In this document: positions 52,318 through 60,756 of the stretch, in pieces | Numbering within the stretch: the stretch's first letter is position 1 | Layout of the letters: each line of letters opens with the position of its first letter | Assembly: GCF_012726265.1 (NCBI RefSeq) | Contig: NZ_JAASAG010000012.1 | Coordinates: 186,001-250,000, forward strand | Direction: 5' to 3' | DNA length: 64,000 bases | Source of the DNA: Streptomyces sp. HNM0575 | GTDB taxonomy: Bacteria > Actinomycetota > Actinomycetes > Streptomycetales > Streptomycetaceae | Program-made: the position numbers and the translations under genes | The notes under the pieces: generated by a model | Databases searched by the model: none | What the model was told of the DNA's origin: nothing | Seen by the model: the letters and a program-made list of their open reading frames with translations, nothing else

Positions 52318-53811
52318 CCGAACGCCAATGATGACATCCAGCCGACACCGCCCGCCCCTCCCGCCAAGGAGCAGCTCAACACGGCGCAGCGCCGCGCGGT
52401 GAGCGAGCTGCTGAGGGTGTCCCCCGTCGCCGACGATCTGGCGCGGCGGTTCCAGGAGGCCGGCTTCCGGCTGGCGCTGGTGGGCGGTTCCGTGCGGGAC
52501 GCGCTGCTGGGGCGGCTCGGCAACGATCTGGACTTCACCACCGACGCGCGACCTGAGGACGTGCTGCGCATCGTCCGCCCGTGGGCGGACGCCGTGTGGG
52601 AGGTCGGCATCGCCTTCGGGACGGTGGGCTGTCAGAAGAAGGCGCGCGAGGAAGACGGGACGCGTACCTTCCAGATCGAGGTCACCACCTACCGCTCGGA
52701 GGCCTACGACCGCACGTCCCGCAAGCCCGAGGTCTCCTACGGCGATTCCGTCGAGGAGGACCTGGTCCGTCGCGACTTCACCGTGAACGCGATGGCGGTG
52801 GCGCTGCCGGAGAAGCACTTCATCGACCCGCACGGCGGTCTGGAGGATCTGGCCCGCCGGATCCTGCGCACGCCGGGGGCCCCGGAGGCGTCGTTCTCGG
52901 ACGATCCGCTCCGCATGATGCGTGCGGCCCGCTTCGCCGCGCAGCTGGACTTCGCGGTGGCCGACGACGTACTGCATGCGATGAAGGCGATGGCCGGCCG
53001 GCTCGGCATCGTCTCGGCGGAGCGCGTACGGGACGAGCTGAACAAGCTGCTGCTCTCCCCCCGCCCGGTGAAGGGCGTGAGGCTGCTCGTGGAGACCGGG
53101 CTCGCCGATCAGGTGCTGCCGGAGATTCCGGCGCTGCGGCTGGAGCGGGACGAGCACCACCGGCACAAGGACGTCTACGAGCACTCGCTGACCGTCCTGA
53201 AGCAGGCCATCGATCTGGAGGAGAGCGGCGGTCCCGACCTGACGCTGAGGCTCGCTGCGCTGCTGCACGACATCGGCAAGCCGAGGACGCGGCGGTTCGA
53301 GTCCGACGGGCGGGTCTCTTTCCATCACCACGAGGTGGTGGGCGCGAAGATGACGAAGAAGCGCATGACCGCGCTCAAGTACCCCAACGATCTGGTCAAG
53401 GACGTCTCCCGGCTCGTGGAGCTCCATCTGCGCTTCCACGGCTACGGCACGGGAGAGTGGACGGACTCCGCGGTGCGGCGCTACGTACGGGACGCGGGGC
53501 CGCTGTTGACCCGGCTGCACAAGCTGACGCGGTCGGACTGCACGACGCGGAACAGGCGCAAGGCGAGTGCGCTTTCGCGTGCGTACGACGGTCTGGAGGA
53601 GCGGATCGCACGGCTTCAGGAGCAGGAGGAGCTGGACGCCATCCGGCCCGATCTCGACGGGAACGAGATTATGTCCGTCCTCGGTGTGAAGCCGGGTCCG
53701 GTCGTCGGCAAGGCGTACAAGCATCTGCTGGAGCTGCGGCTGGAGCACGGGCCGATGGAGCACGACGACGCGGTGGCGGCCCTCAAGGAGTGGTGGACCG
53801 CACAGAGTTAG
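52315..53811 (+). CDS. CCA tRNA nucleotidyltransferase with HD domain (498 aa)
   Basis: Adds or repairs the 3' CCA of tRNA; both tRNA genes in this window lack an encoded CCA. Head-domain motifs: LVGGSVRDALLGRLGNDLDFTTDA (catalytic Asp pair), RRDFTVNAMA and DDPLRMMRAARFAAQLDF. The HD phosphohydrolase-like domain reads AALLHDIGKPRTR. The C-terminal part ends in an acidic/aromatic helix. Start is GTG 52315. The 3' end overlaps the convergent MFS gene by 29 bp. Confidence 0.95.
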   Translation: MPNANDDIQPTPPAPPAKEQLNTAQRRAVSELLRVSPVADDLARRFQEAGFRLALVGGSVRDALLGRLGNDLDFTTDARPEDVLRIVRPWADAVWEVGIAFGTVGCQKKAREEDGTRTFQIEVTTYRSEAYDRTSRKPEVSYGDSVEEDLVRRDFTVNAMAVALPEKHFIDPHGGLEDLARRILRTPGAPEASFSDDPLRMMRAARFAAQLDFAVADDVLHAMKAMAGRLGIVSAERVRDELNKLLLSPRPVKGVRLLVETGLADQVLPEIPALRLERDEHHRHKDVYEHSLTVLKQAIDLEESGGPDLTLRLAALLHDIGKPRTRRFESDGRVSFHHHEVVGAKMTKKRMTALKYPNDLVKDVSRLVELHLRFHGYGTGEWTDSAVRRYVRDAGPLLTRLHKLTRSDCTTRNRRKASALSRAYDGLEERIARLQEQEELDAIRPDLDGNEIMSVLGVKPGPVVGKAYKHLLELRLEHGPMEHDDAVAALKEWWTAQS

Positions 53812-55126
53812 CGGTCGGCTGTGTGCGTTTCACGTGAAACATCAAGGTTGCGACCGCCGTGTACACCACGGCGACCCCGATGACGAGCGCAACCGAGCGC
53901 CCGTCCGGCGGGAGTATCAGCGAGGCCGCTCCCGCCGCACCGACGAAGGCCACGTTGAAGAGCATGTCGTAGAGGGAGAACACCCGGCCCCGGTAGGCGT
54001 CGTCCACCGTCGACTGCACGGCCGTGTCGGCTGTGATCTTCGATGCCTGCGTGACGAGTCCGAGTACGAAGGCGGCGAGCAAAATCGGGACCGGCGCGAA
54101 GCTCAAGCCGAGCGCGGGTTCCAGTACGGCCGCCGACGCTGCGCACAGCGTCAGCCAGCCGAAGCGGCCTGACCGCTCGACCCCCCACGGTGTGATGAGG
54201 GCTGCCGCGAAGTATCCGAGCCCGGATGCCACGACGGCGAGCCCGAGCAGCTTCAGTCCGGCGCCCGCGTCGACTGCCTCCACGGCGCCGCCGACCCGGC
54301 CGTCGCTGCCCCACGCATAGCGGCACAGCATCAGCACCATCACCGTCAGCGCGCCGTAGCAGAACCGCATCAGCGTCATGGCCGTGAGGGCGTAGGCGGC
54401 GGCGTGGCGCCGGCGTAGGTGCCGCAGGCCGTCTGCGAGACCGCGGGCGGTGGTGGCCAGCGTCGTCAGCAGCCGCAGGGGTACGCGCGCGGCGTCGGGC
54501 CCGGGCCCGAGGAGGTCACGGCCCATCCGCAGCGCCGCTGCGCCCGCGAGGAGATAGACCACGGCTCCGCTCAGCACGACCCATGCGTCGGTCGCGCGTC
54601 CCCCCTCGGGAGAGGCCAGCCGGATGGCGAAGGCGATTCCGCCGCCGGCGGTGGCGGCGAGGGTTCCGGCGGTCGGGGAGAGGGAGTTGGCCATCACGAG
54701 GCGGGCGTCGTCGACGACTCGTGGCAGTGCGGCGGAGAGCCCGGCGAGGATGAAGCGGTTGACGGCGGTGACGGACAGCGCGGAGAGATAGAAGAGCCAC
54801 TCCGGGACGGCGCCGACCACCAGGGCAGCCGTACCGGCGGCGAGGACCGCGCGAAGGAGGTTGCCGTAGAGCAGGACCTGCCGCCTGCGCCACCGGTCCA
54901 GCAGTACGCCGGCGAAGGGGCCGAGGAGCGAGTAGGGGAGCAGCAGTACGGCCATCGCCGATGCGATGGCCGCCGGGGAGGTCTCCTTCTCGGGAGAGAA
55001 GACGACGTAGGCCGCTAGGGCCACTTGATAGATGCCGTCGGCCAGTTGGGAGAGCAGACGCACCGTGAGGAGTCGCCGGAAGCCGGGGAAGTGCAGCAGG
55101 GTGCGCAGGTCTCCGACGACGGTCAT
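53783..55126 (-). CDS. MFS transporter (447 aa)
   Basis: Twelve hydrophobic helices typical of the major facilitator superfamily. The motif after helix 2 reads GVLLDRWRRRQVLL, and the first helix region FRRLLTVRLLSQLADG is typical of the 'MFS_3/enterobactin exporter-like' group. It probably exports a small molecule; the substrate is unknown. The C-terminal region contains FHVKR, encoded by parS site 7 in a frame different from VSRET. ATG 55126 is chosen because it gives MTVVGDLRTLLHFPGFRRLL; the frame is open further upstream. Confidence 0.9.
   Translation of the reverse strand: MTVVGDLRTLLHFPGFRRLLTVRLLSQLADGIYQVALAAYVVFSPEKETSPAAIASAMAVLLLPYSLLGPFAGVLLDRWRRRQVLLYGNLLRAVLAAGTAALVVGAVPEWLFYLSALSVTAVNRFILAGLSAALPRVVDDARLVMANSLSPTAGTLAATAGGGIAFAIRLASPEGGRATDAWVVLSGAVVYLLAGAAALRMGRDLLGPGPDAARVPLRLLTTLATTARGLADGLRHLRRRHAAAYALTAMTLMRFCYGALTVMVLMLCRYAWGSDGRVGGAVEAVDAGAGLKLLGLAVVASGLGYFAAALITPWGVERSGRFGWLTLCAASAAVLEPALGLSFAPVPILLAAFVLGLVTQASKITADTAVQSTVDDAYRGRVFSLYDMLFNVAFVGAAGAASLILPPDGRSVALVIGVAVVYTAVATLMFHVKRTQPTANSVRSTTP
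53827..53840. promoter_or_regulatory. parS site 7 (in the 3' end of the MFS gene)
   Basis: Perfect GTTTCACGTGAAAC, 16 bp past the convergent CCA-gene stop, read in the MFS gene as F-H-V-K-R. Confidence 0.95.
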
Positions 55127-55259
55127 GGGCCCAGCTTCACACACGCGGGGTGGGGTGCGCGTCCCGATCCCGGAGGGGGCGGGACGGGCGGCCCGGGGGT
55201 AGCCGGGCGGGCGCCCACGGGCCGGAAGCACAGCAGGGCTGCTTCACCTGCGGTGTCGT

Positions 55260-55273
55260 GTTTCACGTGAAAC
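55260..55273. promoter_or_regulatory. parS site 8 (intergenic)
   Basis: Perfect GTTTCACGTGAAAC between the MFS gene start and the glycosyltransferase stop. Confidence 0.95.
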
Positions 55274-55289
55274 AGCGGTCCCGCTCGGT

Positions 55290-56789
55290 TCAGCGCCTCG
55301 TCCCCCAGCTCACCTGTGAGTCCTCGAAGGGCACTGGCTTCGTGTGCGACGCCCCGCGAGGCCCGGTCGCCGGGACCAGTGTGAAGACGTCCGGCGCCCG
55401 GTCCAGCACACCGCCCCCCGGGTCGTCCGTGCCGTCCCGGCGTACGACGTCCCGCTCCGGCATCAGCACGTCCCGTACGACCACGGCGCACAGGTAGAGC
55501 GTGCCGAGCAGGTGGGCGATGATTACCAGCTGGTAACCCTCGGGGGGCAGGCCCTGGTGCTTGTCTCCGCTGCCCGTATAGGCGAGGTAGAGCCAGATGC
55601 CCAGGAAGTAGACCGTCTCGCAGGCCTGCCAGATCAGGATGTCCCGCCACTTCGGCCTGGCCAGGGCGGCGAGCGGGACGAGCCACAGCACGTACTGCGG
55701 CGAATAGACCTTGTTGGTGACGATGAACAACGCCACTACGAGCAGCGCCAGTTGTGCGAAGCGGGGGCGGCGTGGTGCGCGCAGGGCCAGCATGGCGATG
55801 CCCGCGCAGCCCAGCGCCATCAGCAGCATCGCGTAGAAGTTGGCGTCGGGGACGGGGTCGCCGGTGCGCTGGGAGATGATCAGCCAGATCGAACCGAAGT
55901 CGACCGGGCGCTCCTGGCTGAAGCTGTAGAACTTCGACCAGCCCTGAGGTGCGAGAAGCATCACGGGGAGGTTGACGCACAGCCATGAGACCGCGGCGCC
56001 GGCCAGCGCCTTGCCACAGGCGGACAGGCGCCCCGCCCGCCAGCACAGCACCAGCAGCGGGCCGAGCAGCAGCGCCGGGTAGAGCTTCGCGGCCGTGGCG
56101 AGCCCGATCAGCACGCCCGCGGCGAGGGGCCGGCTGCGGGACCACATCAGCATCGCCGAGGCGGTGAGCGCCACGGCGAGCAGGTCCCAGTTGATGGTGG
56201 CCGTCAGCGCGAGGGCGGGCGCGAGGGCGACGAAGAGGCCGTCCCAGGGGCGGTTGCGGTGGGTGCGGGCGGCGGCGACGAAGAGCACGGCCGCGCACAC
56301 CATGAGCATGCCGGCGTTGACCATCCAGTAGAGCTGCTCGCGGTACTGGAGGTCGCCGCCCGGGGTCATCCAGGAGGCCACCTCCATGAACACCCCTGTC
56401 AGCACCGGGTATTCGAGATACGCCATGCCGCCGGAGACGCGGTCGGGGATGCGGTCGAAGTACGGGACGAGCCCGTCGGCGAAGCCCCGTCCGGCGAAGA
56501 GATGCGGGATATCGGAATAGCACGCGTGTACGTATTGGCTCGTCTGGCCTGAGAACCAGGCGCTGTTGAAGCAGGGCGCCTTCTGGATCATGCCGAGTAC
56601 GAACATGCCGAGTCCCAGCAGCGCCACCACCCGCACCGGGGTCCACCAGCCGTACGGGCCGTCTGCGGCCCGGCGGCCCACCGGTCCTCCGATCAGCTCG
56701 CTGCCGGCGGCGGCGACCTCGTCCTGCTCGGTGGGATGTACGGGCTCGGCGTCCCGGCCGGTCGGCTCCGAGAGGTAGGCACGCGTCAT
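55290..56789 (-). CDS. GT87-type polyprenyl-phosphate-dependent glycosyltransferase (499 aa)
   Basis: Integral membrane protein with about ten helices. Family motifs: the catalytic-type Asp in ACYSDIPHLF, followed by EYPVLTGVFM and, later, AAKLYPALLLGPL and NKVYSPQYVLWLVPL. These are typical of the GT87 (DUF2029) alpha-mannosyltransferases that use polyprenyl-phosphate-mannose to glycosylate envelope glycans. The acceptor is unknown. ATG 56789 gives MTRAYLSEPTG with AGGA about 10 bp upstream; an ATG 9 bp earlier is possible. It is separated from the PBP gene by a terminator. Confidence 0.88.
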   Translation of the reverse strand: MTRAYLSEPTGRDAEPVHPTEQDEVAAAGSELIGGPVGRRAADGPYGWWTPVRVVALLGLGMFVLGMIQKAPCFNSAWFSGQTSQYVHACYSDIPHLFAGRGFADGLVPYFDRIPDRVSGGMAYLEYPVLTGVFMEVASWMTPGGDLQYREQLYWMVNAGMLMVCAAVLFVAAARTHRNRPWDGLFVALAPALALTATINWDLLAVALTASAMLMWSRSRPLAAGVLIGLATAAKLYPALLLGPLLVLCWRAGRLSACGKALAGAAVSWLCVNLPVMLLAPQGWSKFYSFSQERPVDFGSIWLIISQRTGDPVPDANFYAMLLMALGCAGIAMLALRAPRRPRFAQLALLVVALFIVTNKVYSPQYVLWLVPLAALARPKWRDILIWQACETVYFLGIWLYLAYTGSGDKHQGLPPEGYQLVIIAHLLGTLYLCAVVVRDVLMPERDVVRRDGTDDPGGGVLDRAPDVFTLVPATGPRGASHTKPVPFEDSQVSWGTRR

Positions 56790-56822
56790 GGGGCACATCC
56801 TGCCGTACGGCCCCGTACGCCA

Positions 56823-56858
56823 GCAGCCCCGTCACGGTGTGAGCCGTGACGGGGCTGC
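56823..56858 (-). terminator. Terminator of the PBP gene
   Basis: Perfect 15-bp arms (56823-56837 and 56844-56858), 6-nt loop, 60 nt past the PBP stop. It separates the PBP gene from the glycosyltransferase gene. Confidence 0.85.
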
Positions 56859-56917
56859 GAGGTCCCGCTGTGCGGTTCGCGGCGGGAGGAGCCGGGGGCT
56901 CGGGCCTTGCCGGGCCC

Positions 56918-59602
56918 CTATTCGTTCTCGCGGCCTCCTGTCGGTCCGCCGAACAGGCCGCCGTCGTCACCTCCGCCGCCGTTGGTCTGCCCTTGGTCCT
57001 GGCCGGCGTCTTGGCCCTGGTCCTGGCCGGCGTCTTGGCCCTGGTCCTGACCGGCGTTCTGCCCTTGGTCCTGACCGGCGTCCTGGCCCTGGTCGGTGCA
57101 GGTCAACGGGTTGTCACACGTGCCCGAGGGCGACGGCGACCCGCTCGGCGACTGGGACGGGTCCTGCGACGGGGTCTCGCTCGGCGTCGGTGTCGGCGTC
57201 GGCGACGGGCTCGCGCCCGCACCGAAGACCGGCTCGCCGATCGGCTCGGGCGTCGGGAAGGGCTTGGCGTACGTGCCCTGGAGAGCGCCCGTCATGTACT
57301 TCGTCCAGATCTCGGCCGGGAAGGAAGCACCGTGGATCGAGTCCTGGCCGCCCACGCCGTACATCTTCTGGAACCGCTGGGTCTTGGCCTTGTCGTTGAC
57401 GCGCCACATGCCGATCGAGGTCGACAGCTGCGGCGTGTAGCCGGTGAACCAGGCCGACTTGTTGTCGTCCGTCGTACCGGTCTTGCCCGCGGCCGGCCGG
57501 CCCAGTCCCCGTGCCGTCGTGCCGGTGCCGTTCTGGACGACCGTCTCCAGCACGTTGGTGACGTTGTCGGCGACGCGTGCCTCGAAGGCGTTCTTGACCT
57601 GCTTCTGGTGGCTGTAGACGTTCTTGCCGCCGGACTCCACGCGCTTGACGGAGTACGGCTCGGACTTCGTGCCGCTGCTCGCGAACGTCGCGTAGGCGTT
57701 GGCCATGCGGATCGCGCTCGGTGCCGAAGTGCCCAGCGACAGCGTCGGAGTGCTGCGGGCGAGGCTGTCCTCGTTGAGCCCCGCGTCGAGCGCGGCCTGC
57801 CGCACCTTGTCGACGCCGACGTCCATGCCGAGCTGGATGTAAGGCGTGTTCACGGAGTACTGCATCGCCTCGCGCAGCGAGATCTTGCCCTTGTCCTCAT
57901 TGCCGTCGTTGCGCTGGCGCCACTCCTTGCCTTCCTTGTCGTGCCAGACGGAGCCGTCCCAGTTGCGCAGTTTGATCTTGTTGTCGCCGTTGTAGATGCT
58001 CTTGGGCGACACGGGCGTACGGGCGTCCCTGCCCTGGACCTCCGGACCCCGCGGATCCCGGACGCCGTCGCGCATCGCCGAGGCGAGGACGAACGGCTTG
58101 AAGGTCGAACCCACCTGGACGCCGGTGTAGTCCGCGTTGTTGGTGAAGTGCGTGGTGGCGTCCGCACCGCCGTACATGGCGACGATCGCACCGTCGTTGG
58201 GCTTCACCGAGGCGCCGCCGAACTGCACGTACTTGTCGACGTCGCGCTTCTTGGGGTCGATGTTCTCCTTGCGGACCCGCTCCACCGCGTTGGTCATCTC
58301 CGCCATCTTCTTCTTGTCGAAGGTGGTGTAGACGCGCAGGCCGCCCTGCTTGAGCCTGCGGTCGGAGATGTTGCTGTTGGCGGTGATGTAGTTGTTGACG
58401 ATGTCGACCATGTAGCCCTTCTGGCCCTTGAGTTCGGTCGACTTCTTCGGCCGCTCCGGCATCGGGAACTTCGTGTACTTCGCCCGCTGCGTCTTCGAGA
58501 GCCTGCCGGTCTGCACCTCGCGGTCCAGCGTCCAGCTCCAACGGGCCTTGGCCCGCTGGTAGTTCTTCTCCTTGGTGGCCGCGGAACCGATGCCGCCCTC
58601 GGGGTCGTAGAGGTTCGGGCCGTTGAGCGTCGCCGACAGGAAGGCGGCCTCGCTCGCGTTGAGGTCCTTGGAGTCCTTGCGGTAGTAGGCCTGCGAGGCG
58701 GCCTGGATGCCGTACGCGCCGCGGCCGTAGTAGCCGGTGTTCAGGTACCCCTGGAGGATCTTCTGCTTCTTCTGCGTCGCACCGACCTTGATGGAGATGA
58801 ACAGCTCCTTGACCTTGCGCGTGATGGTCTGCGACTGGTCGAGGTAGGTGTTCTTCACGTACTGCTGGGTGATCGTCGAACCGGACTGGGTGTCGCCGCC
58901 CATGGCCATCCGGCCGACGGCGCGCACGATGCCGATCGGGTCGACGCCCGGGTCGTCGTAGAACGACTCGTTCTCCGCCGAAATGACGGCGCTCTGCATC
59001 GACTTGGGGATCTGGGCGAGCGGGACGATCTGCCGGTTCTGGTCGCCGCCGCCCGCGACGACCATCTGCTTGCCGTTGGCCCAGTAGTAGACGTTCTTCT
59101 GCTGCCTGGAGGCGGCATTTTCACTGGGGACGGAGACCATCGCCAGCGCGATTCCGGAGAGGCCGATGATCAGGCCGAGGAAACCGACGAACGAGCCGAG
59201 CACGAGCTTCCACGAGGGCATCCAGCGGCGCACCCCGGCCTTGTTCCAGCGGGGGTAGTCGATGAACCGCTTTCTGGGCGGCGGCTGGTAGCGCCCGCGG
59301 CCACCACGGCCGTACGGCCCGCCGCCACCGGCACCTCCACCGCCACCGCCGCGCCCGCGGCCTCCCGCGCCGTAGCCTCCCGCGGCCATTCCGGCGCCGG
59401 AGCCCGCGGCCCGGCGGCGACCGCCGCCACCTCCACGCGGCGGCGGTGGTGCTGCTCTCCGGGAGTCGGCACGACCGCCGTACGAGCTCGGTGCGCCCCC
59501 CCGGGGCGGCGGGGCGGCACGGCGGCCGGAACCGGACGGCGGCTGCGGCTGCGCTGCGCGCCGGCCGCGCCCCTGTGGCGGCTTTCGACGGTGCTCGCTC
59601 AT
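56918..59602 (-). CDS. Class A penicillin-binding protein (894 aa)
   Basis: Bifunctional peptidoglycan synthase. Cytoplasmic tail of about 130 residues, rich in Gly, Arg and Pro; one membrane helix (LVLGSFVGFLGLIIGLSGIALAM). Glycosyltransferase GT51 domain with the catalytic Glu in SAENESFYDDPG and GGDTQSGSTITQQYVKN. Transpeptidase domain with STFK in VGSTFKPF, SVN in MQYSVNTPY and KTGTT in AAGKTGTTDDNKSAWF. The tail has a Pro/Thr/Ser-rich segment and then QDQGQDAG repeats. ATG 59602, GAGGAG 11 bp upstream. Its neighbours padR and ino1 are divergent. Confidence 0.95.
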   Translation of the reverse strand: MSEHRRKPPQGRGRRAAQPQPPSGSGRRAAPPPRGGAPSSYGGRADSRRAAPPPPRGGGGGRRRAAGSGAGMAAGGYGAGGRGRGGGGGGAGGGGPYGRGGRGRYQPPPRKRFIDYPRWNKAGVRRWMPSWKLVLGSFVGFLGLIIGLSGIALAMVSVPSENAASRQQKNVYYWANGKQMVVAGGGDQNRQIVPLAQIPKSMQSAVISAENESFYDDPGVDPIGIVRAVGRMAMGGDTQSGSTITQQYVKNTYLDQSQTITRKVKELFISIKVGATQKKQKILQGYLNTGYYGRGAYGIQAASQAYYRKDSKDLNASEAAFLSATLNGPNLYDPEGGIGSAATKEKNYQRAKARWSWTLDREVQTGRLSKTQRAKYTKFPMPERPKKSTELKGQKGYMVDIVNNYITANSNISDRRLKQGGLRVYTTFDKKKMAEMTNAVERVRKENIDPKKRDVDKYVQFGGASVKPNDGAIVAMYGGADATTHFTNNADYTGVQVGSTFKPFVLASAMRDGVRDPRGPEVQGRDARTPVSPKSIYNGDNKIKLRNWDGSVWHDKEGKEWRQRNDGNEDKGKISLREAMQYSVNTPYIQLGMDVGVDKVRQAALDAGLNEDSLARSTPTLSLGTSAPSAIRMANAYATFASSGTKSEPYSVKRVESGGKNVYSHQKQVKNAFEARVADNVTNVLETVVQNGTGTTARGLGRPAAGKTGTTDDNKSAWFTGYTPQLSTSIGMWRVNDKAKTQRFQKMYGVGGQDSIHGASFPAEIWTKYMTGALQGTYAKPFPTPEPIGEPVFGAGASPSPTPTPTPSETPSQDPSQSPSGSPSPSGTCDNPLTCTDQGQDAGQDQGQNAGQDQGQDAGQDQGQDAGQDQGQTNGGGGDDGGLFGGPTGGRENE
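56984..57095 (-). repeat. 24-bp tandem coding repeat at the PBP 3' end
   Basis: About four to five near-identical 24-bp units encode QDQGQDAG (variants QNAG). High DNA identity between units suggests recent slippage, so copy number may vary among strains. Confidence 0.8.
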
Positions 59603-60005
59603 GGAACAGCTACTCCTCGGGCAGGCGCTCGCGCCTGAAGGTGGCAGTTGACGTCTGGTCCCCCCGAGCGCGGCCCGCCGGCATCCGGCCGACTGGTCGC
59701 ACTGCACCCAGGACGATGACGCGTGCGGGCGCCTTCTGGTTCCGCGCGGGCGTCTTCTGTTTCCCGGTGGTGGTCTGCACGCGCACAGACTACGCAGATC
59801 CAAAACGTCCTTCGGCGGGCATCCATCGCAATCCAGGCAAGTTGCCCTCAACTAATCAGAGATGTGAGTCCCTTCACCCGGCGGCCACTTGTCGCCTTCC
59901 GGGCCCCGGCCTATCGTTCTGATGTATCGAGCCGATACATCAGCTACGAGACAAGTACGACACAAGTACACGATCTGCGCGCGGAGATGAGGGGGGCGGT
60001 GCAGC
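59603..60005. other. Divergent intergenic region between PBP and padR genes
   Basis: About 400 bp holding the PadR-type palindrome at 59919-59943 and a direct repeat ACAAGTAC at 59951-59958 and 59962-59969 (11-bp period). The promoter for the PBP gene must lie here, but no convincing pair was identified. Confidence 0.6.
59919..59943. promoter_or_regulatory. PadR-type operator
   Basis: Perfect 11-bp arms (59919-59929 and 59933-59943), 3-nt centre. It contains ATGT and ACAT half-sites, which match the known PadR-family operator pattern. It lies 63 bp before the padR start, suggesting autoregulation. Confidence 0.8.
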
Positions 60006-60707
60006 ATGAGCCGGCGCTCGGGGATCCTTGAGTTCGCCGTGCTCGGCCTGCTCCGTGAATCGCCCATGCACGGTTACGAGCTGCGAAAACGGCTCAACAC
60101 CTCGCTGGGTGTGTTCCGCGCCTTCAGCTACGGGTCGCTCTATCCATGCCTCAAGACCCTGCTTCAGCGCGGCTGGTTGACCGAGGAGCACGAGCCGGCC
60201 CGTCCGCCGCAGCCGAGCGAGGGTCCCGAACGGGAAGCCCTCCCGGCCTCGTTGACCGGACGCCGGGCCAAAATCGTCTACAGGCTCACGGCCGCCGGAA
60301 AAGAACACTTCGAGGAGCTTCTTTCACAGACCGGTCCGGACGCGTGGGAGGACGAGCACTTCGGTGTTCGATTCGCCTTTTTCGGTCAGACCTCGCGGGA
60401 CGTGCGGATGCGGGTGCTCGAAGGGCGACGGAGCCGCCTGGAGGAGCGGCTCGCGAAGATGCGCGCCTCCCTCGCCCGTACCCGCGAACGGCTCGACGAC
60501 TACACCCTCGAACTACAGCGCCACGGAATGGAATCCGTGGAGCGCGAAGTCCGCTGGCTCACCGAACTCATCGAGAGCGAGCGGACCGGGCGCGACAGGG
60601 AGGCGGGCGACGGTCCCGTGCCTCCGCCGCGCCGATCAGGAGACGCGGGAGGCCGGCCCCGGCACAGGGGTGGCACCCCGCCGGATCCGTCCGACGACAC
60701 CGCATGA
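60006..60707 (+). CDS. PadR-family transcriptional regulator (233 aa)
   Basis: Winged-helix repressor. The N-terminal domain (about 1-100) contains ILEFAVLGLLRESPMHGYELRKRL and YGSLYPCLKTLLQRGWL, then KIVYRLTAAGKEHFEELL. The helical C-terminal domain (about 120-205) is of the Vir_Act_alpha_C type, and the tail is Pro/Arg-rich. An insert (about 65-85) separates wing strands. RBS GAGGGGGG before ATG 60006. It lies 49 bp before ino1, so both are probably one unit. The inducer is unknown. Confidence 0.93.
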   Translation: MSRRSGILEFAVLGLLRESPMHGYELRKRLNTSLGVFRAFSYGSLYPCLKTLLQRGWLTEEHEPARPPQPSEGPEREALPASLTGRRAKIVYRLTAAGKEHFEELLSQTGPDAWEDEHFGVRFAFFGQTSRDVRMRVLEGRRSRLEERLAKMRASLARTRERLDDYTLELQRHGMESVEREVRWLTELIESERTGRDREAGDGPVPPPRRSGDAGGRPRHRGGTPPDPSDDTA

Positions 60708-60756
60708 GGCCGCGTACGAACGCGGCCTCACCGACCACACACAGGGAGCAACCGGA

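Noticed and set aside
56846..59638. 930-codon + strand frame over the PBP gene
   Set aside because: Shadow frame; the minus strand has all GT51 and transpeptidase motifs.
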